Below the pieces are notes generated by a model. The model did not search any database and was not told the DNA's origin. It was given only the letters and a program-made list of their open reading frames with translations. 64,000 bases of DNA, taken from Monilinia fructicola. Lineage: Eukaryota; Ascomycota; Leotiomycetes; Helotiales; Sclerotiniaceae. The translations under genes were made by a program, and so were the position numbers. Within the stretch, counting starts at the first letter, position 1. Each line of letters starts with the position of its first letter. The DNA lies in the NCBI GenBank assembly GCA_008692225.1, contig VICG01000010.1:62001-126000 (forward strand), in the 5' to 3' direction. Below are positions 1 through 12,615 of this stretch, piece by piece.

Positions 1-830
1 TTGAGGATTACGGATTACGGATTACCAGAAAGGCAGAAGATGATACAATACAAATTATCTTTGGCCATAATATTAATATAACGTGACTTCTCTCCTCTTC
101 TCCTTCTCCTCCCCTTTTCTTATCACTCATCTCGCTTCCGGCTTAAGAGGAATGAATCTAACCGGTTCTCAACACTCCCAAGCTCCTCATCATCGAGTCA
201 CCCCATCGACGTCGTATTGTCTTTATTACTCATTACTCCTTACTCCTTACCCCTTACTCATTATCGCATACTACAAATATTCATTCAGTTCACGTTCACC
301 CAATATCCCAGAACAATGTCTACTAGGTATTCATACGATGCACGACGTACAAATATCAAATTGATGTCCATCATCGATCTAGTGATCAAATATATTCAAA
401 CCATCCCGTTTTGCTAGCAAATTCCCCATTCGGACCATTCCTGGTGGTTACAAGGGAGAAAGAGGGATAGATGTTATATTATATTATACATTTCTATACG
501 TATAAATCATTAATTATACAAAACTTATATTTAAATGATTTTTATATTTTATTATAAATATTATTCTATTCCTACTCGAGTATTTTATATTTATAATATA
601 ATCCTAATAAAATAAATTCTTTATATTTAATAATTAATAATTAAGATATATATTAGAAATCTTGAACATTGTTAATTATAAGGAAAAAAAGAATAAATCT
701 TGAATCTTGTATTATTATAGAAAAATTCGCATAAACACAGATCATCAACTATACAAAACTTCTAATTGGATAACTTTCATACCTTTTTCCGAAAATTATC
801 CTATTGCTATTTTATATTTGTAATATTATC

Positions 831-1713
831 CTAACACATCCCTCTAGAACTCAATCCTTCTTCACAGTATCCCATCATGATATCAGCCATAGAGATACAA
901 ACACATTCATTTCCACAACGCCAACCACACACACACATCAGCCTCCTCTCATGTACCAGGTAGCTGCCTGCCCAGAAACCCAACAATACAAACAAAATCA
1001 ACACTAGCATACCAACCCCCTCGCTTCTGTATATTAACTCAATATCATACATCAATCTGCCGATAAGACATCCTCCCTCCACCATCACAGATCTATCAGC
1101 CGGCAAAGAAGTCTCGTCTAGACGTGCCCTCACCAACGATATCATATCGTAGGCAAATCGAGCCCTGTCCATCCCGTTATATGTTGTCCTGCCGAAAAAT
1201 TGAGTTTTGGTTGGGCAGATTCCCTTATCTCTCTTCTCTTCGAATTCTCTTGTGTGTGTGAGAGGGAGGAGGGGGAGGGGGGCCCCGTGGGCATATCAGC
1301 TTGATATTGATTTCAGAAAGAATTCTCCATAGTCTCGGGATAAACATCAAAATTTCCAGATTCTCTGCCCCTACCCTCTGCTTGCGAATGTATATATCCT
1401 TCTGAAAACCTACATCTACGCCACCATCAACAACGCCAGACTAGAGACCAGTAGCAAGTCATTAACCAACCTTATACCCCTCATTCCATCTCGATTCCTC
1501 CAGTTTCACAGACCCTCGGATCTGAATTCCTCCTATTTCGAAGAATTCTCCATCGTGATCTTGCGGGAGATGGTGCAAATGCAGTATGATAAGATGTTGA
1601 ATGACTGCTGTTCCTGCATAGACTCTAGATTTATCTATATTCTCAGATTTGCGCATTGGAATCAACACAATATCGTAGCATAAGTCTTGAGAAATCACCA
1701 TACGTCTTCGCAA
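831..1713 (-). other. Possible exons of an unrecognised minus-strand gene
   Basis: Two minus-strand open pieces look more protein-like than their surroundings. The upstream piece (1713 to 1462) contains HDGEFFEIGGIQIRGSVKLEE. The downstream piece (about 1172 to 831) begins MDRARFAYDMISLVRARLDE and carries a hydrophobic stretch, GVGMLVLILFVLLGFWAGSYL, that could span a membrane. A possible acceptor (TTTCGGCAG) lies just before the downstream piece near 1190. I could not find a donor in matching phase, so the gene model is incomplete. It may be an unknown gene, a decayed gene or chance. No function is proposed. Confidence 0.22.
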
Positions 1714-2140
1714 CCCGACATCATTCCCTCATCATTCCCTCATCATCTCATTCCATTCCATACTACCAGACTCCCACGTCCCCATCACCACCGTGCAATC
1801 CAATCTCTCCCTATCAAAACATATCACCCCCCAGTCTCCAGCCCCGAGCCCTCAAAACATCACGACCACGCATCTCCGACCTTTGGGATTTCCTCTTCAA
1901 TATCTTCTTGAATGGATCCTCGCTTATGCCAAATATAGAGCCATCAAATCAAGCTCATGGTATTGACACCGGGCTGCAAATGAAATGGAATCTAGTAGGT
2001 GTCAATATGCATCTGCAGTTCGAATGTGAGGACCCTGGGATCTTTGTCTGGTATGGGAAAACAAAATTCGCTGATGAGTAGAAGGAGGAGTACATGTAGT
2101 GGAGGGAAAGAAGATATGAGCGATGTACAATGAACAGTGG

Positions 2141-2203
2141 CCAGTGACCAGTGACCAGTGACCAGTGACCAGTGACCAGTGACCAGTGACCAGTGACCAG
2201 TGA
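2141..2203. repeat. Heptamer minisatellite (ccagtga)n
   Basis: Nine near-perfect tandem copies of the 7-bp unit ccagtga. No gene overlaps it convincingly. Confidence 0.95.
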
Positions 2204-5200
2204 GCAATAGATAAGATGTGTGGGGTGAGTTGGGTGATGTGCGGAGGTATCGGAGAGGACGAATGGGGATATCGATATATATATATAAGATTCTGATTCT
2301 GATTCTGTGGGGACTAATAATGGGATGGGAGCTGGGTATTCTATACATACATGTTAATTATCATACAACATATGCGGGAATGTGTCATGATTTCCTAATC
2401 ACGAGTTCATCAGCCACTACTGGCAACGCAATGTTCTCAGAGTTCTCACTCAGATGCCCTGGAAGTGAGCTTCATTGCGCTGATGAGTCTAATGCCGGGT
2501 AGTCACAGTTGTTAATAAAGCATTCGGGATCAATCAAGGCTTCCATTTAGGAGACGATATAGACCCCGGCTTGGGTAACACGCTTTTGCTTGAGGATCTG
2601 CCTGTATAGTTGCTCGCTCGCTTAGTTTACTACTGTAGTTGGGGAGCCTTGGGTACATATACAAAAGATGCACTCTTTAACAAGATCAAATACTCGCCAC
2701 CAACTTACATTTAACACATACGTAGAAGTAGATTATAACTTCCTTACTATATTACCAGCGATTACTAGATTCGATATCATAACGTTGTGTCTAGATCAGA
2801 ACTTAGCTTCTATCACAAGATACAGAGAGGGGAATGAAGTATAAACCTGATATGATTGAGTTATCGATGGAAACCTATGTAGTATGCTAATATACCTACA
2901 CATAACTCCTCTCTCTAGCCAAACAACCAAGCATAGCTCACCAACCAAGATCCATATCCAGAAGACTTCACCACAAAATTCAAGGATGAGTGCAATCAGC
3001 CTAAAGATGAGAGACCAAAAGACACTCTTTCTATCCTACATACTCACCTGCAGATAAAAAACCCACAAAGATTCAACTTCTAAGCACCACAATGGAACCA
3101 GAGCCCACCCGATCAAGTCCAAACTATTTGCTGCTATTGTAATGTAATCTGAAAAAGTACTCTGGCATTCCGTTAATACATAATATTTATATACTGCCAA
3201 ACTTCAATCCAACCAAGTAGGAGAATTTTTGACGATGATTACTTAACCTCGTATCTTTCCTGACTTCATCTAATAGCACTGAGATGAAGTTTGGTATGTA
3301 TCGGAATGAACTTGGGGATATGTTATCTCGGATATCAGGACAGAAGCTGAAGATATATATATTGAGCGAGTGGAATCGAGGTCCTTCGATGAGTATTCTT
3401 GTGTGATACTCGTGAATATAGCGGATAAACACCAGATGGTGTACGGCTCAAGGGAAACTTCATGGAGTTTTAAGTACACGCTCTCGATTGTAATATATAG
3501 TACAAAAATGCTTGTTTCTTTCTTTCGTCCGAATAATCAAGCTTCATGAAGCTCGAATTGAAGGTATCGAGTTTGCACGGTCGATCACTCACTCATTCTC
3601 GTATAAAGCCTCATCACACGTAGCACTGACTGTTTGTAGCATTCTTGTCCGATGACAAACGCGGAGCAACCTCCATACAGACTTGTAGGGACGGAAGAAG
3701 TACTGCTTTGCGAATTCCAAATACTTGCAATCAAACCTCGCGTCTCAGTCTGCCAGTCTTTCTGCTGCGCAATCTTTTGCTCTGCTCATGTAGTTCATCC
3801 TCACCTGAATCCATGTCTCAACCCTGCCATTGAAGAAATCCGAGGCTTTCCTCACCGGTCAGTCTAACTTGAACTTGGCAGGTGGTGTCAGAAAGGTGCT
3901 TGTATACTATCTAGGTTCCAGGGAATTGGACGTTAACCGGGCATTTAATTCGGATCCGAACTGCCTTATTTAGCTTTGGTGACTCTCTTGGATCTTTAGT
4001 ATCGAGATAGTGGAGCGCAAAGAAGCTATACGGCTTATCTGGTTGCAGAAATGACCTCAGAAGAATATCACTTTGATTGCACGATGCTAAGATCTAGTGT
4101 CAGAATAAATCTGGAGATGGTCTTGAAAACTTTCTTTGTAGTACTGCTGAGTATAAGCACTAAAGCGTTGTTATACTTCGTGATCATAAGGTTTAGGCTC
4201 CGATATATGGGAGTGGGCTAGTAAGTAAGAGAATCCTTCTTCGTGCTACATTGCATATTGAGATTTCCTTGATGCAGTCCAGGAAACTCAGATGCGTGCG
4301 TAGGAATGGCCTAGAAAAGCTTGAGTTCATATGTCGGTACCGTTGGGGGATACTAGAAAATTGCTTGATACGAATCGCTTGCTTGAGTCAACCTGATTTA
4401 CCGGAATCAAGAAGGCCACTGGAATTGACGAATTGATAGCCCATGAATGTTTCCCGCAGTCCATGTAAGATGATGCAATGTTGAGGTTGATTGATATCCG
4501 CAATAGTTCGTTGCAGGGTGCTTGGCCCCTCGGGAGCATTAACGTATCCATGAAACTCCTTGACTATCATATACCCCTAATAGTTAAGGCTTCGGAGGTA
4601 TGTTCCCCGATATCATTTCTATCAGGGTGATCTTTATTGGTTGACAACTCTAGAAAGATATGTTAGAACCAAGAACAGAAAGTGTTGCAACTTGCAGACC
4701 TTCTAGATGTAGTAAGGCCACAAATCATATAAATCTCTTGTTGGAGTTATTTTCAACGACCAAACAACATTGGAGTGGAATTCAAATCCTTAGCGTCCAC
4801 TACAACTACTGTAGTATTCCAGCATGAGGGATACCGACGGCACTTGAACTAGAGACGCAAACATCCATGGATCCAGGAGGCTGGAACAATCATTCCGGGA
4901 CGGGGCGATCCTAAAAACCTCGCACGTGAACACCTTAACCCTGAAAGCCGAGTGGGAATCATTCTAAACGACGGGATTCATCTCACTCCATGGCTTTGAC
5001 TTAGCATGATAGGCAGTCATGAACGATTTAGTGTGAAACCTGATTGATTGGGCTTGTTAGCATTAACTATCGTGTCGCGTTGGTGTGGCTATCTGATATA
5101 TTGATTGGCCACGAAGTGGCAACAAAAAACCACAATCACGGATGCAGATGGGAATGATACATTAGTCTTAGGTTTTTTTTGAAATATCAGACCACTTCAA

Positions 5201-6659
5201 CATAAGGACGACCAGTGCTAGTCTCCGTTTCTGCTTAGTTTGGGTAATCGTAATGGCTTTTTGGAATGAAAATGTAGGGTTTGTATGCACGATGTGTGAC
5301 TTTCGGCCCCCACTCCTTAAACATCGTAAGCCCCCTGCCTCACTTAAAATCATGGGTGGAAGTTCATATGATTGATTGATTGTGCTTGCCGGGGCGGACT
5401 TATTCTTCTTATACGTTCAAACATCGCCCATTTCAATTTCCAAGGACCTCGAATACTATTAGAACGAGCGATTTGAATCAGAGTCATATTGAGGAGACAT
5501 CTAACAAGGTGAGCTTTCAGCCTTTGGGATCGATATCCTTGGGGGTGCTGGGGGAATCTATAAGATGTAAGCACTTGTCTGAACCACAAAGTACTCCGTA
5601 CAGGTTTGGTAAATTTTGGTGCGGAGTATAACCTTGGTATCCGGGAGATGATGCATATAGCATGCATGAATTGTTCGCGGCTGTCAAAGAGGCTGCCAGG
5701 GAGGCCTGCCAGTACGTCAGTCAAGTTGCCCGTCAACTTGATAGATTGAGAGAAACTCGAGACTATAATGAAGTTATTCGTGGAATCTACTTACTCAAGA
5801 ATACGAATACGTTTAATTATTATTACTGGATTGAAAGTCTTGATGTTGCTGCAACGGTTACTCTGTAAAGCAAATGATGTTAACGTTGCAGGTGTTGTCA
5901 AGAGGAAGACTTGTGGTTAGCCTAACTCCTTTTAATTTCCGGCAATGTGGTTAAAGTTTAGATTTCCCGTAGGTCAGTGGACTGTGTTGGATGTAAGACT
6001 TAACCTGGAATGACTTTGTCATCGAGCCGCGTTTTGCATACTTTGGTATAATACTTACCTAGGTACTTGTATATTTGGGAATTTCGATATCTATTTTATA
6101 TATTACCATGACTATTACCATTGCCATTACTACTATTCTTCTCTTTCTCCTTTTATTCGTTTTTCCTCTTCTCATAACTTTGCCTTAGTTACCGGCATCT
6201 TTCGCATTTATCATCTAGGCCCCGTATTTGTATCGATGCAGAAATTACGAGCGGCAGATTTGCATTGAAAGCTGCAAAACGTCAATTATGTTGTGCTACT
6301 GACAACTTGACCCAACTACCTTAGACTATATAATCATTCACATAGGGATTCTTTACTTCTATTAGGTTAATGCTTATTCGCAAGGATCATATGAGACTCA
6401 GTTAGAACTATGAATCTATGATATGCAGAACTTGAACTCAAATGTCTCCTGAGTTTCTATATATGTATTAGGGTGATATGTAAGAATATATATCTCTGAT
6501 GATGAAATAGATGAAAGACTCTTGCCCTATTGTCAATAACCTACTCCGTATATGTTCATGAACCCAAGTCTCTGGAGACGGGCCGACCCAGCAAACCGGG
6601 AAGGTCAGCTTATTTCTATAATAACGGGTCAATGCATGTAATGACTAGGATAATTGTGA

Positions 6660-6765
6660 TCCCTCCCCCTTCATCCCTCCTTCATCCCTCCTTCATCCCT
6701 CCTTCATCCCTTCATCCCCCCTTCATCCCCCCTTCATCCCCCTTCACCCCCCTTCATCCCTTCAA
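6660..6765. repeat. Pyrimidine-rich tandem repeat (ttcatccctcc-like)
   Basis: Degenerate tandem copies of a 9- to 11-bp unit (cttcatccctc / cttcatccccc) on the + strand, strongly asymmetric C/T versus G/A. An open frame across it (6530-6787) encodes only a Ser/Pro/His repeat and is not credible as a gene. Confidence 0.9.
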
Positions 6766-7289
6766 CAACTTTATACCAAAAAGCTAATAATCCATGAATG
6801 ATAAAAAAAACTAAAAAAAATACTAATCCCCCATCTTTTATATATTGTATTCACTGCAACTCGTTAAATTAGGTGATAGATTTACTCTATCTATCTTTTT
6901 CCCTGGTATCTTCAAATATTCTAGGCTTGAAACTTCTGCCAACGCATCAATCAGAGATCCAAAGTTCATTGTCACTTGTAAAACCCGCATCAAGCATTGT
7001 ACTTAGCATTCTAGCATTTCCGCAGAATCTCCTCGCTCGAACCACTCCTCATCTCACCCCCTGCTCAGTGAGATTGTAAAACATGGCGCAAGACCCGGGA
7101 ATTCGTCTCTTGGGATTTTGACATTTCCCCCCCGTTCCCGTCGAACTTGCCTTGTGTCAAACTAACCTTCCTCAATTCTATATTTTAGCAGACTTACTAT
7201 AACACATATTAATCGCCACCAATTGCTACAGTCGCCTTCCATCTTCGAATATCGTAGTCCTCGACGACAGCCATGACTTACACCAGGAA

Positions 7290-9111
7290 ATGATTGATAC
7301 GAAAGAGAAGGTAAGAATACTTCGGCAATCGTTCCGTCACAGATATCGTAGTCACCCGTGTGTATTATACTAATCAACCCTTTCTGTAGGAAGCCACACC
7401 TGGCTCTGGTTCTCGTAGCTATTCATCTGAAGAAGAGGATTTGTAAGTTTTCTTGTTAATGGGAACTATTTACTAGTCAAAACTCGTGGTATGAAGAACT
7501 AGGCAGTTGACAATAACAAATGATAGGGCAGGGGATACCTATTCGATAGACTCGAGTGCTTTTGGCTTTTAAAGTTGAAAATGGTAGAAGGTATCAGGCA
7601 TATAGGGAAGGGGCATATTGGTAAGTACTTACTTGTTAATTCCTACATCTGTTTGATTGCTTCGTGTGGATAAAATTTGAGATCTGACTTTGAATAGGCA
7701 GCCCAACGATGAAATACAGAATGAACAAATAGACATTAGGTAGCTCAATGATACCCCATCAACATCCCGTGAGTAAATGTGCTGATAAATTGAAGTCATC
7801 GACGATACTTATCAATGCTGCAATGGCTCCTTGTATCTTGCACCAATACCTGATGACGTGGAGGTAAGATTTCACCAAAGTAGCTTCAAGGAATATGCAA
7901 AAGAAGAAACTTTACACCATGAAAAGCGAGTTTTAGATCTTGGGACAGGAACTGGAATATGGGCAATTGACTTTGCCGACCTTTTTCCAAATGCATCGGT
8001 CCTTGGGACAGATCTATCACCAATTCAACCCGACAGTAAGTGGTCCTCATCTTCCACCAGCTACTAAATCGTAGTAATACAATATCAAACGGGTGAAGCT
8101 AACAATACTTCATCTTCACACCATTGGATTTTTGAGTTCTTGTTCTATAGATGCTGACATTGACCACCTCAGTGGTTCCGCCAAATTGCAGGTAAAAATC
8201 CGATGATCGAAACAACCATTCCTCTGAGATGACTGACGAAGCACCCCAAGATTCGAAATAGATGACATGACGGAAGAATGGACTTACCCACCCAATTACT
8301 TTGATTTTATACATATTCGTGGACTTTTCGGTAGTATCCATGACTGGAACAATCTATACGCACAAGCTTATAAGTGAGGAACATCCATATATAACAGGAG
8401 ATATATAGTTTCGAGAAACACTGATTAGAACTAGGCATCTAAAACCAGGAGGGTTCATACAACATATAGAGCCATCCTTGTATATCCATTGTGATGATGA
8501 TACGGTACCATTGGATAGTCCGTTGCATAGGTTCGCAGAGGTATGCATAAGAAAGTTCCATCCAAATTACTTCTCTTTCCAACACGATATGCACCTACTA
8601 ACTTCAGATGATCTTAAAACAGCTTTCAACAGGGCTGGTGAACGTACTGGACAGTCAATGGATCTGTGCCCAACAATGAGTTCAAAAATTGCTCAAGCTG
8701 GATTCGTTAATCTTCAAGAAAGGACATACAAAACTCCATTAGGAGAGTGGCCGAACGATCCGAAGTTGAAAGATTTAGGAAAGTGGAATTTGTTACAAAT
8801 TTGATGTTGGATTAGAAGGTTTTGCCGTACAACTTCTAACAAATGTAATGGGGGTAAGTCGATCTTGAGACATGAAACTTCGATTCTCTTTGAAGGGTCC
8901 TCACTTGAGATTTGAAACTAATGACTTGGATAGATGAGTTTACCTGAGGTTCAACTTTTCTGGTGAGTTAATTTTATCCTCATCAATTAATTTTGAGTTT
9001 GAGAGAACTGACGTGTGCATGCATAGTGCTGAAGTTCGTGCTGCAGCCCGAGATAGAAGAGCGCACTCGTATTATCCGCATAAACTAGTTTATGCCCAGA
9101 AACCCTCATAA
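7290..9111 (+). pseudogene. LaeA-like SAM methyltransferase, frame broken twice
   Basis: Multi-exon gene for a class I SAM-dependent methyltransferase of the fungal LaeA-like/Methyltransf_23 type. Exons can be followed at 7290-7310, 7390-7442, 7527-7620 and 7698-about 7739, then about 7800-8036 and on to 9111. Diagnostic pieces in family order are ENGRRYQAYREGAYW, LYLAPI, the SAM-binding motif [40 protein letters not shown], and the C-terminal R/H-rich segment ending AQKPS. Two one-base frameshifts break the frame: an extra T in the run at 7567-7570, between SSAFGF and KVENGRR, and one at 8800-8802, between KWNLLQI and DVGLEGF. The splice junction near 7740-7800 could not be resolved. Family members act on secondary metabolism or its regulation; this substrate is unknown. 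It may be a true pseudogene or an intact gene with sequence errors. Confidence 0.82.
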
Positions 9112-10863
9112 ACCTCTAGAAGATATAGTGACATCAGACGACGAATCTTATAAAAGTTGAGGGTGCCTTACGCAATCAAGTTTGTGGTTTGCGAGGCCAG
9201 TGGTCGAGCTCATCAAAATATTTTAACCCCTTCATCACCACAAATTGAAACCGAATCTTTTGGTTTAGCGCCCTTGACGAACGGAAAAATTTCGAGCGAA
9301 TTTGTATGGAATTGAAAAGGAGCAAGGGATGGATTTTAGGGCTATGATATTGAAAAAAAGAGATGATGACGCTTTGAGAGACAAAATTTGGTGGGTTAGA
9401 TGCAGCATCGAAACACAATTGGGACGTCACCTTTCTTCCTGTATTAATCCTCAACCCCTTTAATGTATTATGTTTGCCCTGTAAATAGTATTTCATCCGT
9501 ACTGACAGATCGATTGAAGTAAAATTTATATCAATTGAAGGTAGATTATACTTCGATAACTTGATTAGATAGATTTTCAATCATTTGAGGGGATTTTCTC
9601 CATCTAAACGATCTCAACTTCGGCTTCTAATTCCATTGACTCAAATTTCTAATTCAACAACACGTGGACCTTTCAGTTCCCTTCCTTATAGGGATAACCT
9701 TAGCACTGGGGTTTCTCAAGAATGATCTTGTTCTTTAACCTTATCTCTCCTTGTTAACTTTGCCAGAGTTGGCGTTGATGTCTGTGCAGATACCAGTAAC
9801 CTTACTGGGCGAGTACGTGCTTACTGTACAGTACGGAGTAGAGAGTGCATTGACTTCTGAAACATGGAGCGGCCCGGTACCCCTATCATCCAAAATGGGA
9901 ATATTCTCCGGCTTAGTGCTTTGAATCCGATTAGTTCTAGTCTATTCTCGGTTCTAGTCTACTCCGTAGAAGATCGAGAAGCTTACAAGTACCTCGCTAT
10001 TTCGCCTTGAAATCACCGCCAAAGCTGTCAACCCATTTCTTCAAACTTTTCATCGACTCGTCAGCGCTTTCGTCTCATACAAGGTCACTAATGGCACTTC
10101 AAACCTCAGATCCACGTCTACCCCCTCGAAAGTATACCAGTTTTACTCCGGTCTTGTGCTTCGTAGTTCTAAGAATCGTTTTACAAGCAATACCTTGCAG
10201 ATCGATTGCTCAGACCAGACCACCAGGGCGATACTTAATGCTACAAATGACGAGTATCATGCAAACGACCCTAGCACCCTAGATCTATTAATCAAGATAA
10301 CCAACTATCCCATTTGACAACCGCTGAGACTAACAATTTGGGACTGCGATTTTAAGACTTTCAACTACCACGAATCAGTCGTCCAACCCACATACCGTAC
10401 AAATGGGATAGCAAGGCTCCGCTATCCTCACTATCGGGCAACCGGTAGGCAATCAGCCTGAAACTAGTGGATCATCGAATTTAAGTGAATATTGATGAGA
10501 AGAGTATTGAATCTAGGTACATGGCATGTAGGTATGGGTGTTGACATTGCAAGATCTTTCCACTTTTCCATTTATGTTAAGTATGGGCAACGATGCGCGA
10601 ACGGGAAAGCTACTTTCTTTTACTATGCACTCGCCTGTCTTTTCGTCATTTGCCTTCTGTTGTTCTTTTTTCTCCAATAGATCTTCGGCACATCGCTGGC
10701 GAGTCCGTCGAGACAGTTCTTCGATTCCTTAGATTGCTGTTCTCTTCGTTGTTCTTTCGTTTTATTGTTACTGTGTAAACGCCGAATCATTTGTTGATTC
10801 GTGCTAAGTTTGATACTTTACATTCTTTCCTCTCTTTTAAGAACTTTTTATTATACACTCAAA
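9112..10863. other. Spacer and presumed upstream region of the MFS gene
   Basis: No supported gene. The final 300 bases before 10864 are pyrimidine-rich (many ctt/tct runs around 10600-10860), as is common upstream of fungal start codons. Several overlapping open frames at 10.0-10.8 kb are low-complexity readings of this tract. Confidence 0.45.
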
Positions 10864-12615
10864 ATGGTAGGATGGGGTATTCTTCAGGATTCAAGGCATC
10901 CACATATTCCTGGAACCGTGAACCTTGGTGATAATACTGTTGGTTCTGATGGCTCATGTGTGTATATTTGACCTTTGATGAGTTTATTAAGGAATCTGAC
11001 ATCATAATAGCAAAGGAAGAGAGATGGGATTCTGTAGAGCCAAAGAAGAGGGGTGAGATTGTTCTCAATCCTCAACCGTCTGAAAGTCCTAATGATCCTC
11101 TTAATTGGTATGCTGAATCTTATTATCAAAGAATCTTTTCACTAACCTGTCACTAGGTCTACTGCTACAAAGATGGCTATCCTTCTCATTCTAGCTTTGA
11201 CCGCTGGTGTCACCGTCTCGTATGTTCAAATCATCATTGGTCTATATTATTCTGATCTAACGTTATTTCACAGCCTTGGTCCGATGATTACTACAGGTTC
11301 TGAAGATATAGCAACGTCTTTTGGCGTCACTACCGATGAAGTCTCCTTTAATATCGTTGGAATTATGCAACTTACAACTGGTTCTGGTACATTCTTTACT
11401 GCCGCAGCAGCCGCCGTCTGGGGGAAACGTCCTGTATTCATTGTATCTACACTCGGTCTATTGGCCACCAATACCTGGGGTTACTTCTCCGATAGCTTCA
11501 TTTCACTTTCCATCATGCGAGCCGTTCAAGGATTCTGTGCTTCTCCTCTTGAGACACTCGTTAGTGCCACTGTATCCGAGATCTTTTTTGTCCACGAGAA
11601 GGGTAAGATGTTGAGTATATGGAATTTGTTTGTTATGGGTGGTGTAAAACTCGGGTATGTTTCGCGCAATATTGTCACATGGGTAATTTCATACTAACTA
11701 CATGTAGTCAACTCATTGCAGGCTTTTATCATTCAATCTCTAGGATTCAAGTTTACGTTTGGAATCTGCGCTTGGATCTACGCCGTGATTATCCCACTTA
11801 TGTATTTCTTCGTACCCGAGACTCTCTACGTCCCTCCAACTGTTCCTCCAACCCAACTCATCGTCGACAAAACCGAAGGCCGAGTCTACGAAATTATTCT
11901 TCCCGATATGAAGAAATCTTTCAGCGAACGTGTTTCTATCTTCAACGGAAGAATTTCAGACGCTAGCTTCTGGGCACTTGCGGTCAAGCCAATCCTCTCG
12001 TTACCTTCCCCGCCGTCATATTCAGCGCCTTTACTTATTCTTTTTATGCCGCTGGGTTAACACTCATTGCTTTACTCCAAGATACCATATTCAGCGCTCC
12101 CCCATACAACCTCTCGTCTTCAGCCATTGGACTCACCAACCTTCCCCTCTTTGGCGTTGGAATTGTCGGCACATTGGTTTCCGGCTACTGCGCAGATTTC
12201 GTCGTGCAGTGGATGACCCGTCACAATGAAGGAATCTACGAGCCCGAATTCCGCCTCGTGCTCATGTTTGTCGCCGCCTCTTTTTCAACCGTCGCTTACA
12301 TCGGCTTTGGATACTCTGTTGCGGCTGGCGCACCAATCTACGTACCGATTGCATTCTTGGGCGTTCAAACATTTGCGGTTCCGTTCGCTACGAGCAGTAT
12401 GTTTACATATGTTATGGATTTGCCACAATCGATTGGCGCCACAAGCTTTCGTCACCATGAATTTTGTCAAGGCGGTTTTGTCGTTGATTATGAGTAATTT
12501 TGTTAATGGGTGGTTTCAGGCTAGTGGTGCCAAAAGAGTGTTTACCACTGTGGCGATCGCTAATCTGGCGGTTTCTGGACTTGCGATTCCCATGTATGTT
12601 TTTGGAAGAGATTGA
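10864..12615 (+). pseudogene. MFS transporter (DHA1, DPxNW type), frame broken
   Basis: Major facilitator superfamily transporter of the fungal DHA1 multidrug type, a plasma-membrane proton antiporter for drugs, polyamines or metabolites. The start at 10864 gives MVGWGILQDSRHPHIPGT, a typical N-terminus. The fungal MFS signature SPNDPLNW precedes the first membrane span, and the conserved WGKRPVF loop and PETLYVPP after TM6 are visible. Introns with clean sites are 11108-11156, 11220-11273 and 11655-11707. The frame breaks by an extra T at 11724-11727 (LIAGF/IIQSLGF), by one missing base near 12000 (AVKPIL/VTFPAVIF), and by an extra T at 12419-12421 (YVMD/CHNRLAPQAF). Near 10960 there is either a 32-nt mini-intron or another shift. 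Repaired length would be about 500 residues, normal for the family. Substrate unknown. Confidence 0.85.

Larger units (their letters stand above)
1..7289. other. Gene-poor AT-rich spacer with simple repeats
   Basis: No gene is well supported in this stretch. It opens with three short ggattac-like repeats, then a CT-rich block (about 80-260). The interval 470-830 is almost pure A/T. Two tandem repeats are listed separately (2141-2203 and 6660-6765). All open frames from 2.5 to 7.2 kb are short, overlap one another and match no family I recognise. The only plausible coding traces are the minus-strand pieces near 830-1720, listed separately. The AT-rich island could be a relic of repeat-induced point mutation, but that is inference. 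Confidence 0.5.

Noticed and set aside
1..28. Telomere-like repeats at the left edge
   Set aside because: The unit is ggattac, three copies only; it is not the ttaggg repeat used by filamentous ascomycetes.
4730..4930. Possible tRNA, from ggattcaaatcc-like wording
   Set aside because: No complete cloverleaf with acceptor, D and T arms could be drawn.
6530..6787. Ser/Pro/His-rich frame over the pyrimidine repeat
   Set aside because: Translation of a simple tandem repeat, with no family resemblance.
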